Shown here: positions 13,258 through 20,321 of the stretch, piece by piece
Position numbering within the stretch: the stretch's first letter is position 1
Layout: each line of letters starts with the position of its first letter
Source: DASYAE01 sp036501535
Lineage (GTDB): Bacteria; Actinomycetota; Actinomycetes; Streptomycetales; Catenulisporaceae
DNA length: 32,964 bases
Reading direction: 5' to 3'
NCBI GenBank assembly: GCA_036501535.1
Contig: DASYAE010000113.1
Location: 1 to 32,964, forward strand
Position numbers and translations under genes: made by a program
The notes under the pieces: model-generated
Seen by the model: the letters and a program-made list of their open reading frames with translations, nothing else
Databases searched by the model: none
Told to the model about the DNA's origin: nothing

Positions 13258-15930
13258 TCACGCCGGGACGGTCGCCGCCACCTGGGCGCGGACCGCTTCG
13301 AGCGCCGCGTCCACCGCGCCGGCGTCGGTCCCGCCGCCCTGCGCGACGTCGTCCTTGCCGCCGCCCCCGCCGCCGAGGGCGCCGGCCGCGGTCTTCGCCA
13401 GCGCGCCGGCCTTCAGGCCGAGGCCGCGCCCGGCCTCGTTCACCGCGACGACGACCACGGGCCGCTCGCCGGCGACCGCCGCGGTCGCGATGACCGCGGG
13501 CCGCGCGCCCAGGAGCTTGCGCACCTCGAGGGCGAGCTTGCGCAGGTCGTCCGGAGTGGTGCCGTCGGGCGCGCGATGCACGGCGACGGCGACGCCGTGC
13601 ACGTCGAGCGGGTTCGCGGCGAGATCCCCGGCCACCGCCAGGACCCGGCCGCCGCGCAGCGCGGCGATCTCCTTCTCCGCGTCGCGCAGCCTGCTGACAA
13701 TGCCCGCGACTCGCTCGGGCACCTCCTCCGGCCGCGCCTTGAGCGCCTCGGAGACCTGCGCGAGCAGCACGTGCTCGCGCGCCAGGAAGGAATACGCGTC
13801 TGCGCCGACGAGCGCCTCGACCCGGCGCACGCCAGCACCGATGGAGGACTCGCTCAGCAGCTTGACCAGGCCGAGCCGGCCGGTGTTCGGCACGTGCGTG
13901 CCGCCGCACAGCTCGTGCGCCCACTCGCCGACCGACACCACGCGGACCCGGTCGCCGTACTTCTCGCCGAACAGCGCCATCGCGCCCATCGCCTTGGCCT
14001 CGGGCTGCGACATGATCTGCGCGGTGACCGCGAGGTCGTCCACCAGCACCGCGTTGACCAGCTGTTCGGCGTCGGCGAGCACGGACGGCGGGACCGCCTG
14101 CGGGCTGGCGAAGTCGAACCGAAACCGGCCGGGCGCGTTCTCCGAGCCGGCCTGGGTCGCGGTCGCGCCGAGCAGCTGGCGGAAGGCGCGGTGCACCATG
14201 TGCGTCGCGGTGTGCGCGCGGGAGATCGCCTGACGGCGCGTCACGTCGACGGCCGCCTCGGCCTGCTCGCCGACCGCCAGCTCGCCCTCGCGGACCACCG
14301 CGCGGTGCACGATCAGGTCGCCGACCGGCTTCTGCACGTCGACCACCTCGACCAGCGCGCCGCCGCCGAGCCGGATCAGGCCGTGGTCGGCGAGCTGGCC
14401 GCCGCCCTCCGCGTAGAACGGGGTGCGGTCGAGCACGAGCTCGATCTCGTCGTCCCGGGACGCGACCGGCACGACGATCCCGTCGCGCAGCAGGCCGCGC
14501 ACGGTGCCCTCGGTGGTCGTCTCGTTGTAGCCGGTGAACTCGGAGGTGCCCGCGCTGTCGTAGAGCTCGCGGTAAGCCGACAGGTCCGCATGACCGGTCT
14601 TCTTCGCCTTCGCGTCCGCCTTCGCGCGCGCCCGCTGCTCGGACATCAGCCGGCGGAAGCCGTCCTCGTCCACGGCCAGGCCCTGCTCCGCGGCCATCTC
14701 CAGGGTCAGGTCGATCGGGAAGCCGAAGGTGTCGTGCAGCTGGAACGCCTCGGCCGCGGGCAGCGTCGAGGAGCCGGACTGCTTCGTCGCCGCGGCGGCG
14801 GTCTCGAAGATGCCGGTGCCGGTCTTGAGGGTCTGCAGGAAGCTGTCCTCCTCGCCGACCGCGACCGCGTCGATCCGGGAGAAGTCGGCGACCAGCTCCG
14901 GGTACTGCGGGCCCATCGCGTCGACGACCGTCGAGACCAGCTCGTGCACGGTCGGCTGCGGCGCGCCGAGCAGGCGCATGTTGCGAATCGCCCGGCGCAT
15001 GAGGCGGCGCAGGACGTAGCCGCGGCCCTCGTTGCCCGGTGTGACACCGTCGCCGATAAGCATCGTCGCGGTGCGGATGTGGTCCGAGATGATGCGCAGC
15101 GAGACATCTGACTTGTGGTCGGCGCCGTACCGGCGGCCGGTCAGCTCGGCCGCCTTGTCCAGGACCAGCCGGGAGGTGTCGATCTCGTAGAGGTTGTCGA
15201 CGCCCTGCAGGACCGTGGCGAGCCGCTCGAGGCCGAGGCCGGTGTCGATGTTGCGGGCCGGCAGGTCGCCGAGGATCTCGAAGTCCGCCTTGCCGGTGCC
15301 GGGCCCGCGCTCGTACATCATGAAGACGAGGTTCCACAGCTCGAGGTACCGCTCGCCGTTGACCTCCGGGCCGCCCTCGGCGCCGTACGCCGGGCCGCGG
15401 TCGTAGTTGATCTCGGAGCACGGTCCGCACGGGCCGGGCACGCCCATGGACCAGAAGTTCTCCTCCATGCCGAGCCGCTGGATCCGCCCGGCCGGCACGC
15501 CGACCTTGTCGTGCCAGATGTCGTAGGCCTCGTCGTCGTCCTTGAAGACGGTGATCCACAGCTTCTCCGGCGGCAGGCCGTAGCCGCCGTCCGCGACGGA
15601 GCCGGTCATCAGCTCCCAGCCGAGCTCGATCGCGCCCTGCTTGAAGTAGTCGCCGAAGGAGAAGTTGCCGCACATCTGGAAGAAGGTGCCGTGCCGGGTG
15701 GTCTTGCCGACCTCCTCGATGTCCGGCGTGCGCACGCACTTCTGCACGGAGGTGGCACGCGGCGCGGGCGGCGGCAGCTCGCCGAGGAAGTAGGGCTTGA
15801 ACGGGACCATGCCGGCGTTGACCAGCAGCAGGGTCGGGTCGGCGGCGATCAGCGAGGCGGACGGGACCTCCAGGTGTCCGCGCTTCGTGAAGAAGTCGAG
15901 CCAGCGGCGGCGGATTTCGGCGGAGTCCAT
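13258..15930 (-). CDS. alaS: Alanyl-tRNA synthetase
   Basis: An 890-aa class II synthetase charging tRNA-Ala, of full length. The N-terminal catalytic domain shows LLVNAGMVPFKPYFLG (35-50), MCGNFSFGDYFKQG (86-99), and the GVPGPCGPCSEINYDRG block. The editing domain carries the zinc-binding pair HTATH (about 572-576) and CGGTH (about 674-678), which hydrolyses Ser- and Gly-tRNA-Ala. The C-Ala domain ends with a Gly-rich GGGGGGKDD segment and helix. The ATG at 15930 has GAGAGG about 10 nt upstream. I looked for a T-box leader in the ~180-bp upstream gap and saw none. Confidence 0.97.
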   Translation of the reverse strand: MDSAEIRRRWLDFFTKRGHLEVPSASLIAADPTLLLVNAGMVPFKPYFLGELPPPAPRATSVQKCVRTPDIEEVGKTTRHGTFFQMCGNFSFGDYFKQGAIELGWELMTGSVADGGYGLPPEKLWITVFKDDDEAYDIWHDKVGVPAGRIQRLGMEENFWSMGVPGPCGPCSEINYDRGPAYGAEGGPEVNGERYLELWNLVFMMYERGPGTGKADFEILGDLPARNIDTGLGLERLATVLQGVDNLYEIDTSRLVLDKAAELTGRRYGADHKSDVSLRIISDHIRTATMLIGDGVTPGNEGRGYVLRRLMRRAIRNMRLLGAPQPTVHELVSTVVDAMGPQYPELVADFSRIDAVAVGEEDSFLQTLKTGTGIFETAAAATKQSGSSTLPAAEAFQLHDTFGFPIDLTLEMAAEQGLAVDEDGFRRLMSEQRARAKADAKAKKTGHADLSAYRELYDSAGTSEFTGYNETTTEGTVRGLLRDGIVVPVASRDDEIELVLDRTPFYAEGGGQLADHGLIRLGGGALVEVVDVQKPVGDLIVHRAVVREGELAVGEQAEAAVDVTRRQAISRAHTATHMVHRAFRQLLGATATQAGSENAPGRFRFDFASPQAVPPSVLADAEQLVNAVLVDDLAVTAQIMSQPEAKAMGAMALFGEKYGDRVRVVSVGEWAHELCGGTHVPNTGRLGLVKLLSESSIGAGVRRVEALVGADAYSFLAREHVLLAQVSEALKARPEEVPERVAGIVSRLRDAEKEIAALRGGRVLAVAGDLAANPLDVHGVAVAVHRAPDGTTPDDLRKLALEVRKLLGARPAVIATAAVAGERPVVVVAVNEAGRGLGLKAGALAKTAAGALGGGGGGKDDVAQGGGTDAGAVDAALEAVRAQVAATVPA

Positions 15931-16114
15931 CGGTCCATGCCTCTCGAAGGTGCGGTGGTGTGGGCCGGCGCTCCGGTGTGCTGCTTCACGCCGGTGCGCG
16001 CGGCGCGCGGGTTGTCAGGCCCGCCATTCTCTCAGGCCGGGGCGGGGCGGCGCGCCCGGATATCGGCCGCGCCGCGGGCGAAGCCCCTCGGACGGCCGCC
16101 GCGGGCCGGTCCGG

Positions 16115-16372
16115 CTAGCGGGCCGCGTCGCGCGGCTCGTCGTCCGGCAGGTCGACGCCGAGGGCCTGGTACAGCTCGAACTCGCGGTCGGCTGCGGCGA
16201 GCCGCACCTCGTCGGCGAACTCGCGGAACCGGCCGGTGACCGCCTCGGGCACGGCCGAGGCGCTGTCGGCCAGGGCCGACGGGGTGAGCCGGCGCAGCAC
16301 CTTCTTGCCCTGCACGACCAGCAGGACGCCCGCGGACGCGCCGAGGGCGACCCAGAACACGCGCTTCATCAT
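16115..16372 (-). CDS. Small membrane protein, DUF6167-like
   Basis: An 85-aa protein. It has an N-terminal membrane segment (about 4-22, VFWVALGASAGVLLVVQG), then a basic KKVLRR and a charged helical cytoplasmic tail. A protein of this kind sits between the DUF948 gene and alaS in Streptomyces (from memory), and the match of position and layout supports DUF6167. The start is ATG at 16372 or 16369; AAGGGG lies about 12 nt upstream. The function is unknown. Confidence 0.8.
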   Translation of the reverse strand: MMKRVFWVALGASAGVLLVVQGKKVLRRLTPSALADSASAVPEAVTGRFREFADEVRLAAADREFELYQALGVDLPDDEPRDAAR

Positions 16373-16406
16373 GACGGTCAGCGGCCCCTTCCGGGCTGAC
16401 TGCGGC

Positions 16407-16820
16407 TCACTTGTCCCTCTTGGCCCGGCGTTCGGCCTTCAACTCGGCCCGCACCCGCTTCTCCACGTCGGCCCGCTTGCGGTTGGCGATGGCCGTGCGC
16501 ACGCCGTAGGAGAAGGCCGCGGCCTTGATCATCGGGCCGCCGACGGTGGCCGAGAAGGTGGAGGCGAGGGCGGAGGCGTTGCCGGAGAGGGTGGAGACGT
16601 TGTCGGTGATGGTGTCTACCTTGGCCAGCTGCTGGTTGGCGGTGGCCACCGTGGTGTTCAGCTCGCCGAGCAGCGGCACCGCCTGGTCGCTGATCCCGGC
16701 CACCAGCTTGGTGGTCTCCTTGAGCACCCCGGCCAGCCTCACCAGCACGATGCACAGGAACACGACCCCGACCCCGAAGAAGATCGCGAATACCAGCCCG
16801 ACGACTGCTCCTGCCGACAC
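16407..16820 (-). CDS. DUF948 family membrane protein
   Basis: A 137-aa protein. One N-terminal membrane segment (about 5-30, AVVGLVFAIFFGVGVVFLCIVLV) is followed by a long amphipathic, coiled-coil-like region (about 35-90) rich in Thr/Val/Ala. A Lys/Arg-rich C-terminal tail comes last. This layout, and the position upstream of DUF6167 and alaS, fit the DUF948 family. The function is unknown. The start is GTG at 16820 with a weak ribosome site (GGAA). Confidence 0.85.
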   Translation of the reverse strand: MSAGAVVGLVFAIFFGVGVVFLCIVLVRLAGVLKETTKLVAGISDQAVPLLGELNTTVATANQQLAKVDTITDNVSTLSGNASALASTFSATVGGPMIKAAAFSYGVRTAIANRKRADVEKRVRAELKAERRAKRDK

Positions 16821-16955
16821 CTCGGGTTCCGTCCCTTCGCCCGCCGCGCTCGATCTGCTCGACTGCGGATCCTGCCCGCAGGCGACGACCCTATCGCGTC
16901 CAGGGCAGCTAACCGCACGCGCGGTAGGCCCGGCCGGAGGCCGATTCGGACCGCG

Positions 16956-16975
16956 CGGCGCCTTTTGCGGCGCCG
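16956..16975. other. GC hairpin in the 343-bp intergenic region
   Basis: Perfect 7-bp arms CGGCGCC / GGCGCCG flank a 6-nt T-rich loop. No U-tract follows on either strand. It could help end minus-strand transcripts from the acetyltransferase gene. The rest of the 16821-17163 gap holds no gene that I can support. Confidence 0.3.
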
Positions 16976-17082
16976 GGTTCTTTGGGCCGCCTTCGCCGAT
17001 TAGGGTGAATCCGGCTCAAGGTTCTTGCATCGGATGGCCACGACCAGCGGAAGCTCGGGCAGCCTTATCCGGTCGATGCCGA

Positions 17083-17124
17083 TCTGATCCGATTCAACCG
17101 CTTGCCGGAGCGCGTCGGATCAGA
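17083..17124. terminator. Inverted repeat, possible terminator downstream of the acetyltransferase gene
   Basis: Perfect 10-bp arms TCTGATCCGA (17083-17092) and TCGGATCAGA (17115-17124) are separated by 22 nt. The structure begins 39 nt after the stop codon of the minus-strand acetyltransferase gene. There is no U-tract, as in many actinomycete terminators. It could instead be an operator or RNA element. Confidence 0.35.
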
Positions 17125-17163
17125 GTTGTGACGTATTCATGCCGCCGACGCAGGGGCCGGACG

Positions 17164-17589
17164 TCAGAAGTTCAGCTCCATCCAGCGCTCGGGCGCGGCC
17201 AGCGGGGTGAATCCGGCCGTGGCGTAGACGCCGTGGGCGTCGTTGGTAGCCAGCAGGATGCGCTTAAGGCCCATTGCCTGGTACTCGTCGCGCAGCGCGG
17301 CGACCATCCACTTGCCCAGCCCGGCGCCGCGATGCGGGCGCGCCACGTATACGTCACAGAGCCACGCGAAGGTCTCGTGGTCGGTGACCATGCGGGCGAA
17401 GGCAGCTTGTGAGCCGTCCGGCGCGTAGACCCCGTAAGCCTCGGAGGCGGCGATGGCGGCCTCGGTCTTGCGGCGCGGGCGCCCCAGCGCCCAATACGCG
17501 TCGGTCGACAGCCACTCGCTGACCGCGTCGAGGTCGAGGCGTGTTTTGTCGTCGGAGAACTCATACCCGTCGTCGCGCTTCAAGTGCAT
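17164..17589 (-). CDS. GNAT family N-acetyltransferase
   Basis: A 141-aa single-domain GNAT protein. The N terminus (YEFSDDKTRLDLDAVSEWLSTDAYWALGRP) matches a common small-GNAT type. The acetyl-CoA-binding motif A reads VYVARPHRGAGLGKWMVAAL (about 82-101), followed by LLATNDAHGVYATAGF (motif B). The acceptor substrate is unknown. The ATG at 17589 has no ribosome site. TAGAGT lies at 17601-17596, 6 nt before the ATG, so the mRNA is probably leaderless. It is a single-gene unit. Confidence 0.88.
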   Translation of the reverse strand: MHLKRDDGYEFSDDKTRLDLDAVSEWLSTDAYWALGRPRRKTEAAIAASEAYGVYAPDGSQAAFARMVTDHETFAWLCDVYVARPHRGAGLGKWMVAALRDEYQAMGLKRILLATNDAHGVYATAGFTPLAAPERWMELNF

Positions 17590-17595
17590 GATCGG

Positions 17596-17601
17596 ACTCT
17601 A
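17596..17601 (-). promoter_or_regulatory. Probable leaderless promoter -10 (TAGAGT)
   Basis: TAGAGT on the minus strand is followed by CCGATC and then the ATG of the acetyltransferase gene at 17589. It is a strong match to the actinobacterial -10 with leaderless spacing. No clear -35 is visible. Confidence 0.55.
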
Positions 17602-17659
17602 GGCAGAAACGCAGCCGCGCCGCCACGACGTTTCCGGCCGCTCTGGCCGTGATCGGCGC

Positions 17660-18259
17660 TTAACGCAGCGGTCTTGTCAGGTGCAGCTCGATCGCGGCGC
17701 GGATTGCGCGCTCCGCTGTGTCCGCGTCGGCGGAGGCGAGCGGTTCGACGCCGAGCATGTAGCGGGTCGCGATGACGCCGAGGGTCTGGCTGAAGACCAG
17801 CCCGGCGCGCAGTTCGGCGTCCGGGTCGTCCGGCAGCGCGGCCAGCACGGCGGGTCTGATCTGCTCGTCCAGGACCCGCTGGACCTGGGACACGGCCTCG
17901 GGATGGGTGAACGCGGTGCGCATCAGCAGCCGCATGACCGGGTTCTCGCCGCCCTCCCAGGTGGCGAACAGGATCCGGGCCAGCTTCCCGGCCAGGTCGG
18001 CCGGCCCGTCCGCGCGGACCTCGCCTATGCGCAGGTCCTCGACGGCCGCGGCGCGGAACAGGCCCGCCTTGTCGCCGAAGTAGCGCATCACCATGGAGGC
18101 GTCGATGCCGGCCTCGGCGGCGATGGCGCGGATGGTCGCCTTCTCGTAGCCGTCGGCGGCGAACCGGGCCCGGGCCGCGGCCAGGATGGCGGCCCGGGTC
18201 TCCGCGGACCGCTCGGTGAACCGCCGGGCGATCACCGGTCCGTCGGCTGGCGCGGCCAT
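17660..18259 (-). CDS. TetR family transcriptional regulator
   Basis: A 199-aa protein. The N-terminal helix-turn-helix domain (about 18-65) reads RAAILAAARARFAADGYEKATIRAIAAEAGIDASMVMRYFGDKAGLF, cut here into its typical parts: A-x-x-x-F-x-x-x-G-Y, T-I-R-x-I-A, and Y-F-x-x-K. The C-terminal ligand domain resembles the TetR_C group with an LLMRTAFTHPEA segment. The ATG at 18259 has GAGGAGG 4 nt upstream; an upstream in-frame TTG at 18331 lies inside the promoter and is unlikely. It is divergent from an MFS transporter with a palindromic operator between them, so it probably represses itself and the transporter. Confidence 0.92.
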   Translation of the reverse strand: MAAPADGPVIARRFTERSAETRAAILAAARARFAADGYEKATIRAIAAEAGIDASMVMRYFGDKAGLFRAAAVEDLRIGEVRADGPADLAGKLARILFATWEGGENPVMRLLMRTAFTHPEAVSQVQRVLDEQIRPAVLAALPDDPDAELRAGLVFSQTLGVIATRYMLGVEPLASADADTAERAIRAAIELHLTRPLR

Positions 18260-18315
18260 GGGGCCTCCTCGATGCTCGGGTCCGGCGCGGCGGGACGCGG
18301 CCGCGCACGAGTTCC

Positions 18316-18344
18316 CATCATCGTTGGCCAACGCGTGTTGTCAA
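18316..18344 (-). promoter_or_regulatory. tetR promoter with embedded palindromic operator
   Basis: The minus strand has a perfect -35 TTGACA (18344-18339), a 16-nt spacer, and a -10-like GATGAT (18322-18317). The 12-bp perfect palindrome CGTTGGCCAACG at 18322-18333 fills most of the spacer, overlapping the start of the -10. A repressor bound there would block polymerase, the classic autorepression layout of TetR regulators. The palindrome and -35 are seen; binding by the adjacent TetR is inferred. Confidence 0.6.
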
Positions 18345-18349
18345 TCTCT

Positions 18350-18364
18350 CGGCCGGACCGGCCG
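18350..18364. other. GC-rich palindrome between tetR and MFS genes
   Basis: Perfect 7-bp arms CGGCCGG / CCGGCCG surround a single central A. It may be a second regulator site or simply GC-rich chance. It does not share sequence with the operator at 18322-18333. Confidence 0.2.
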
Positions 18365-18453
18365 CGGCGGGTGCGGGGAGATCAGCGCCGGAAAACCCGG
18401 CTGAACCTGTCGGTGCGGTATGGCAGGATCGCTCGCGGAGGTAGTTATCCGAG

Positions 18454-19728
18454 ATGCGTCTTGCCCCTTACCGATCCGTGCTCCGGCTGCCCGGGATGCG
18501 CATGTTCATGCTCATCGGCCTGGTCGCCCGGATCCCGGTGACCATGACCAGCACGGTGCTGACTCTGAGCATCGTCCTGGACCGGCACCGCGGCTACGGC
18601 GACGCCGGGCTGGTGACCGCGGCCTACACCATCGGGCTGACGATCGGCTCCCCGCTGCTGGGCAAGCTGGTGGACCGGCGCGGGCCCCGGCCGGTGCTGG
18701 CGCTGACCGGCGCGGCCGCCCTGGTGTTCTGGGTCGCCGCGCCGGCGCTGCCTTTCAGCGCGCTGCTGGCGGCCACCGTGCTCGGCGGCACGCTCCAGGT
18801 GCCGACCATGGCGCTGATACGGCTGACGATCGCGGCGCGGGTGCCGCAGGAGCATCGGCGGCAGGCCTATTCGCTGGACTCGATGGCCGTCGAGGTCGCG
18901 TTCATGGTCGGCCCGGCGCTGGTGATCCTGGTGATCACCCAGCTCGGCGACGCGGTGAGCACCATGTACGCCGTCGGAGCCTGCCTCGCGGCCTCCGCTG
19001 CGGTCCTGTTCGCCTACAACCCGAAAGTCGGAGCGCACGGACGGCCCGACGCGAACGCAGAAGCGGAGGCCGGCGCGGGGACGAGTGCCACGCCGGGCCG
19101 GCCGAACTGGCTCGCGCCCGCCTTCCTGCTGGTGCTCGGCGTCACCGGGGCCACGACCATCGTGCTCGGCGGCACGGAGGTCTCGATCATCGCGACGCTG
19201 CGCACGCACGACCAGACCCAGTGGGCCGGCCTGGTGATCATCGCCTGGTGCCTGTCCTCGCTGATCGGCGGATTCATCCACGGCGCGATGCCGAAGCCGT
19301 TCGGCATGCTGACCCTGGTCGCCCTGCTCGGCGCGCTGACCATCCCGGTCGGCCTGGCGCACGCCTGGTGGCTGCTCGGCCTGGCCCTGATCCCGACCGG
19401 CATGGCCTGTGCGCCGACGGTGGCGAGCACGGTCGACGCGGTCACCCGCTCGGTCCCGGAGACCGCGCGGGGCGAGGCGCTCGGCCGGCACAGCGCCGCG
19501 CTGACCATCGGCAACGCGGCCGGCGCGCCGCTGGCCGGGCTGGCGATCGACGGTCTCGGCCCGGCGTTCGGCTTCGCCGCCGTCGGCGCGGTCGGCGCGG
19601 CGCTCGCCCTGCTGGCGATCGGCGGCGGCACGCTGCGCCGGGTGCGGCACGCTCGGCGCCCCGCATTCGGCCCTTCCATATACACGGTGCTCCCTGACGC
19701 GCCGTCAGCCTCGGTGCAGGGCCAGTAG
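18454..19728 (+). CDS. MFS transporter
   Basis: A 424-aa integral membrane protein with about 12 predicted hydrophobic segments. A hydrophilic central loop (about 190-220) separates the two six-helix halves. The loop between helices 2 and 3 reads GSPLLGKLVDRRGPRPVL (about 67-84), the family's G-x-x-x-D-R-x-G motif. It is probably a drug or metabolite exporter; the substrate cannot be read from the sequence. The ATG at 18454 has GGAGG 12 nt upstream, a long spacing. A TAGTTA exactly 6 nt upstream makes a leaderless start possible. The divergent TetR gene suggests ligand-induced expression. Confidence 0.92.
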   Translation: MRLAPYRSVLRLPGMRMFMLIGLVARIPVTMTSTVLTLSIVLDRHRGYGDAGLVTAAYTIGLTIGSPLLGKLVDRRGPRPVLALTGAAALVFWVAAPALPFSALLAATVLGGTLQVPTMALIRLTIAARVPQEHRRQAYSLDSMAVEVAFMVGPALVILVITQLGDAVSTMYAVGACLAASAAVLFAYNPKVGAHGRPDANAEAEAGAGTSATPGRPNWLAPAFLLVLGVTGATTIVLGGTEVSIIATLRTHDQTQWAGLVIIAWCLSSLIGGFIHGAMPKPFGMLTLVALLGALTIPVGLAHAWWLLGLALIPTGMACAPTVASTVDAVTRSVPETARGEALGRHSAALTIGNAAGAPLAGLAIDGLGPAFGFAAVGAVGAALALLAIGGGTLRRVRHARRPAFGPSIYTVLPDAPSASVQGQ

Positions 19729-19731
19729 GCT
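19726..19731 (+). promoter_or_regulatory. Probable leaderless promoter -10 (TAGGCT) overlapping the MFS stop codon
   Basis: TAGGCT begins with the TAG stop codon of the MFS gene. It is followed by 7 nt and the ATG of the macro-domain gene at 19739. No ribosome site is seen. The same TAGGCTCG string precedes rarA on the other strand. Confidence 0.4.
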
Positions 19732-19738
19732 CGTCGGC

Positions 19739-20287
19739 ATGGCTGATCAGCGTCCCGAGGTGACCTTCGTCCGCGGCGACATCACGGCGCAGGAGTGCGA
19801 CGCGGTCGTGAACGCGGCCAACTCCTCGCTGCTCGGCGGGGGCGGCGTGGACGGCGCGATCCACCGCAAGGGCGGGCCGGAGATCCTCGCGCAGTGCCGT
19901 GCGCTGCGGGCCTCGCAGTACGGCAAGGGCCTGCCGACCGGCCAGGCAGTGGCGACGACGGCCGGGCAGTTGCCGGCGCGCTGGGTGATCCACACGGTGG
20001 GTCCGGTGTTCAGCCAGAGCGAGGACCGGTCGGACCTGCTGGCCGACTGCCATCGCAACGCGCTGCGGGTGGCCGACGAACTCGGTGCCGGGACGGTGGC
20101 CTTCCCCGCGATCTCGACCGGCGTCTACCGCTGGCCGGTGCATAGCGCGGCGCAGATCGCCGTGCACACGGTCGCGCAGACGCCGACCGGCGTCCGCAAG
20201 GTGATCTTCGTGCTCTTCGACGACGTGGCGCTGGAGGCCTTCGAGGCGGCGGGGCGCGAACTCGGGGTCGGACAGAGCGCGGACTGA
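19739..20287 (+). CDS. Macro domain protein (O-acetyl-ADP-ribose deacetylase-like)
   Basis: A 182-aa single macro domain of the MacroD/YmdB type. It is expected to hydrolyse O-acetyl-ADP-ribose and possibly mono-ADP-ribosyl modifications. The ADP-ribose-binding motifs are VRGDIT (11-16), VVNAANSSLLGGGGVDGAIH (23-42), with the conserved Asn-Ala-Ala-Asn and Gly-Gly-Gly-Val-Asp catalytic loop, and FPAISTGVYRWP (phosphate-binding loop). The gene starts 10 nt after the MFS stop codon and converges with rarA. No ADP-ribosyltransferase or sirtuin gene is visible nearby. Confidence 0.92.
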   Translation: MADQRPEVTFVRGDITAQECDAVVNAANSSLLGGGGVDGAIHRKGGPEILAQCRALRASQYGKGLPTGQAVATTAGQLPARWVIHTVGPVFSQSEDRSDLLADCHRNALRVADELGAGTVAFPAISTGVYRWPVHSAAQIAVHTVAQTPTGVRKVIFVLFDDVALEAFEAAGRELGVGQSAD

Positions 20288-20321
20288 CGCCGCATCGGAT
20301 GAAGCACGGAATGACGCCGCG

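Noticed and set aside
13127..15739. 870-aa minus-strand frame overlapping alaS in another frame
   Set aside because: alaS in the adjacent frame carries all synthetase motifs. This frame has none.
15931..16114. Possible T-box or other leader RNA upstream of alaS
   Set aside because: No T-box consensus, specifier loop or antiterminator could be found. GC-rich hairpins there look like composition effects.
18259..18331. Upstream TTG at 18331 as the start of the TetR gene
   Set aside because: The extra 24 residues would lie over the promoter and operator, and the ATG at 18259 has a GAGGAGG ribosome site.
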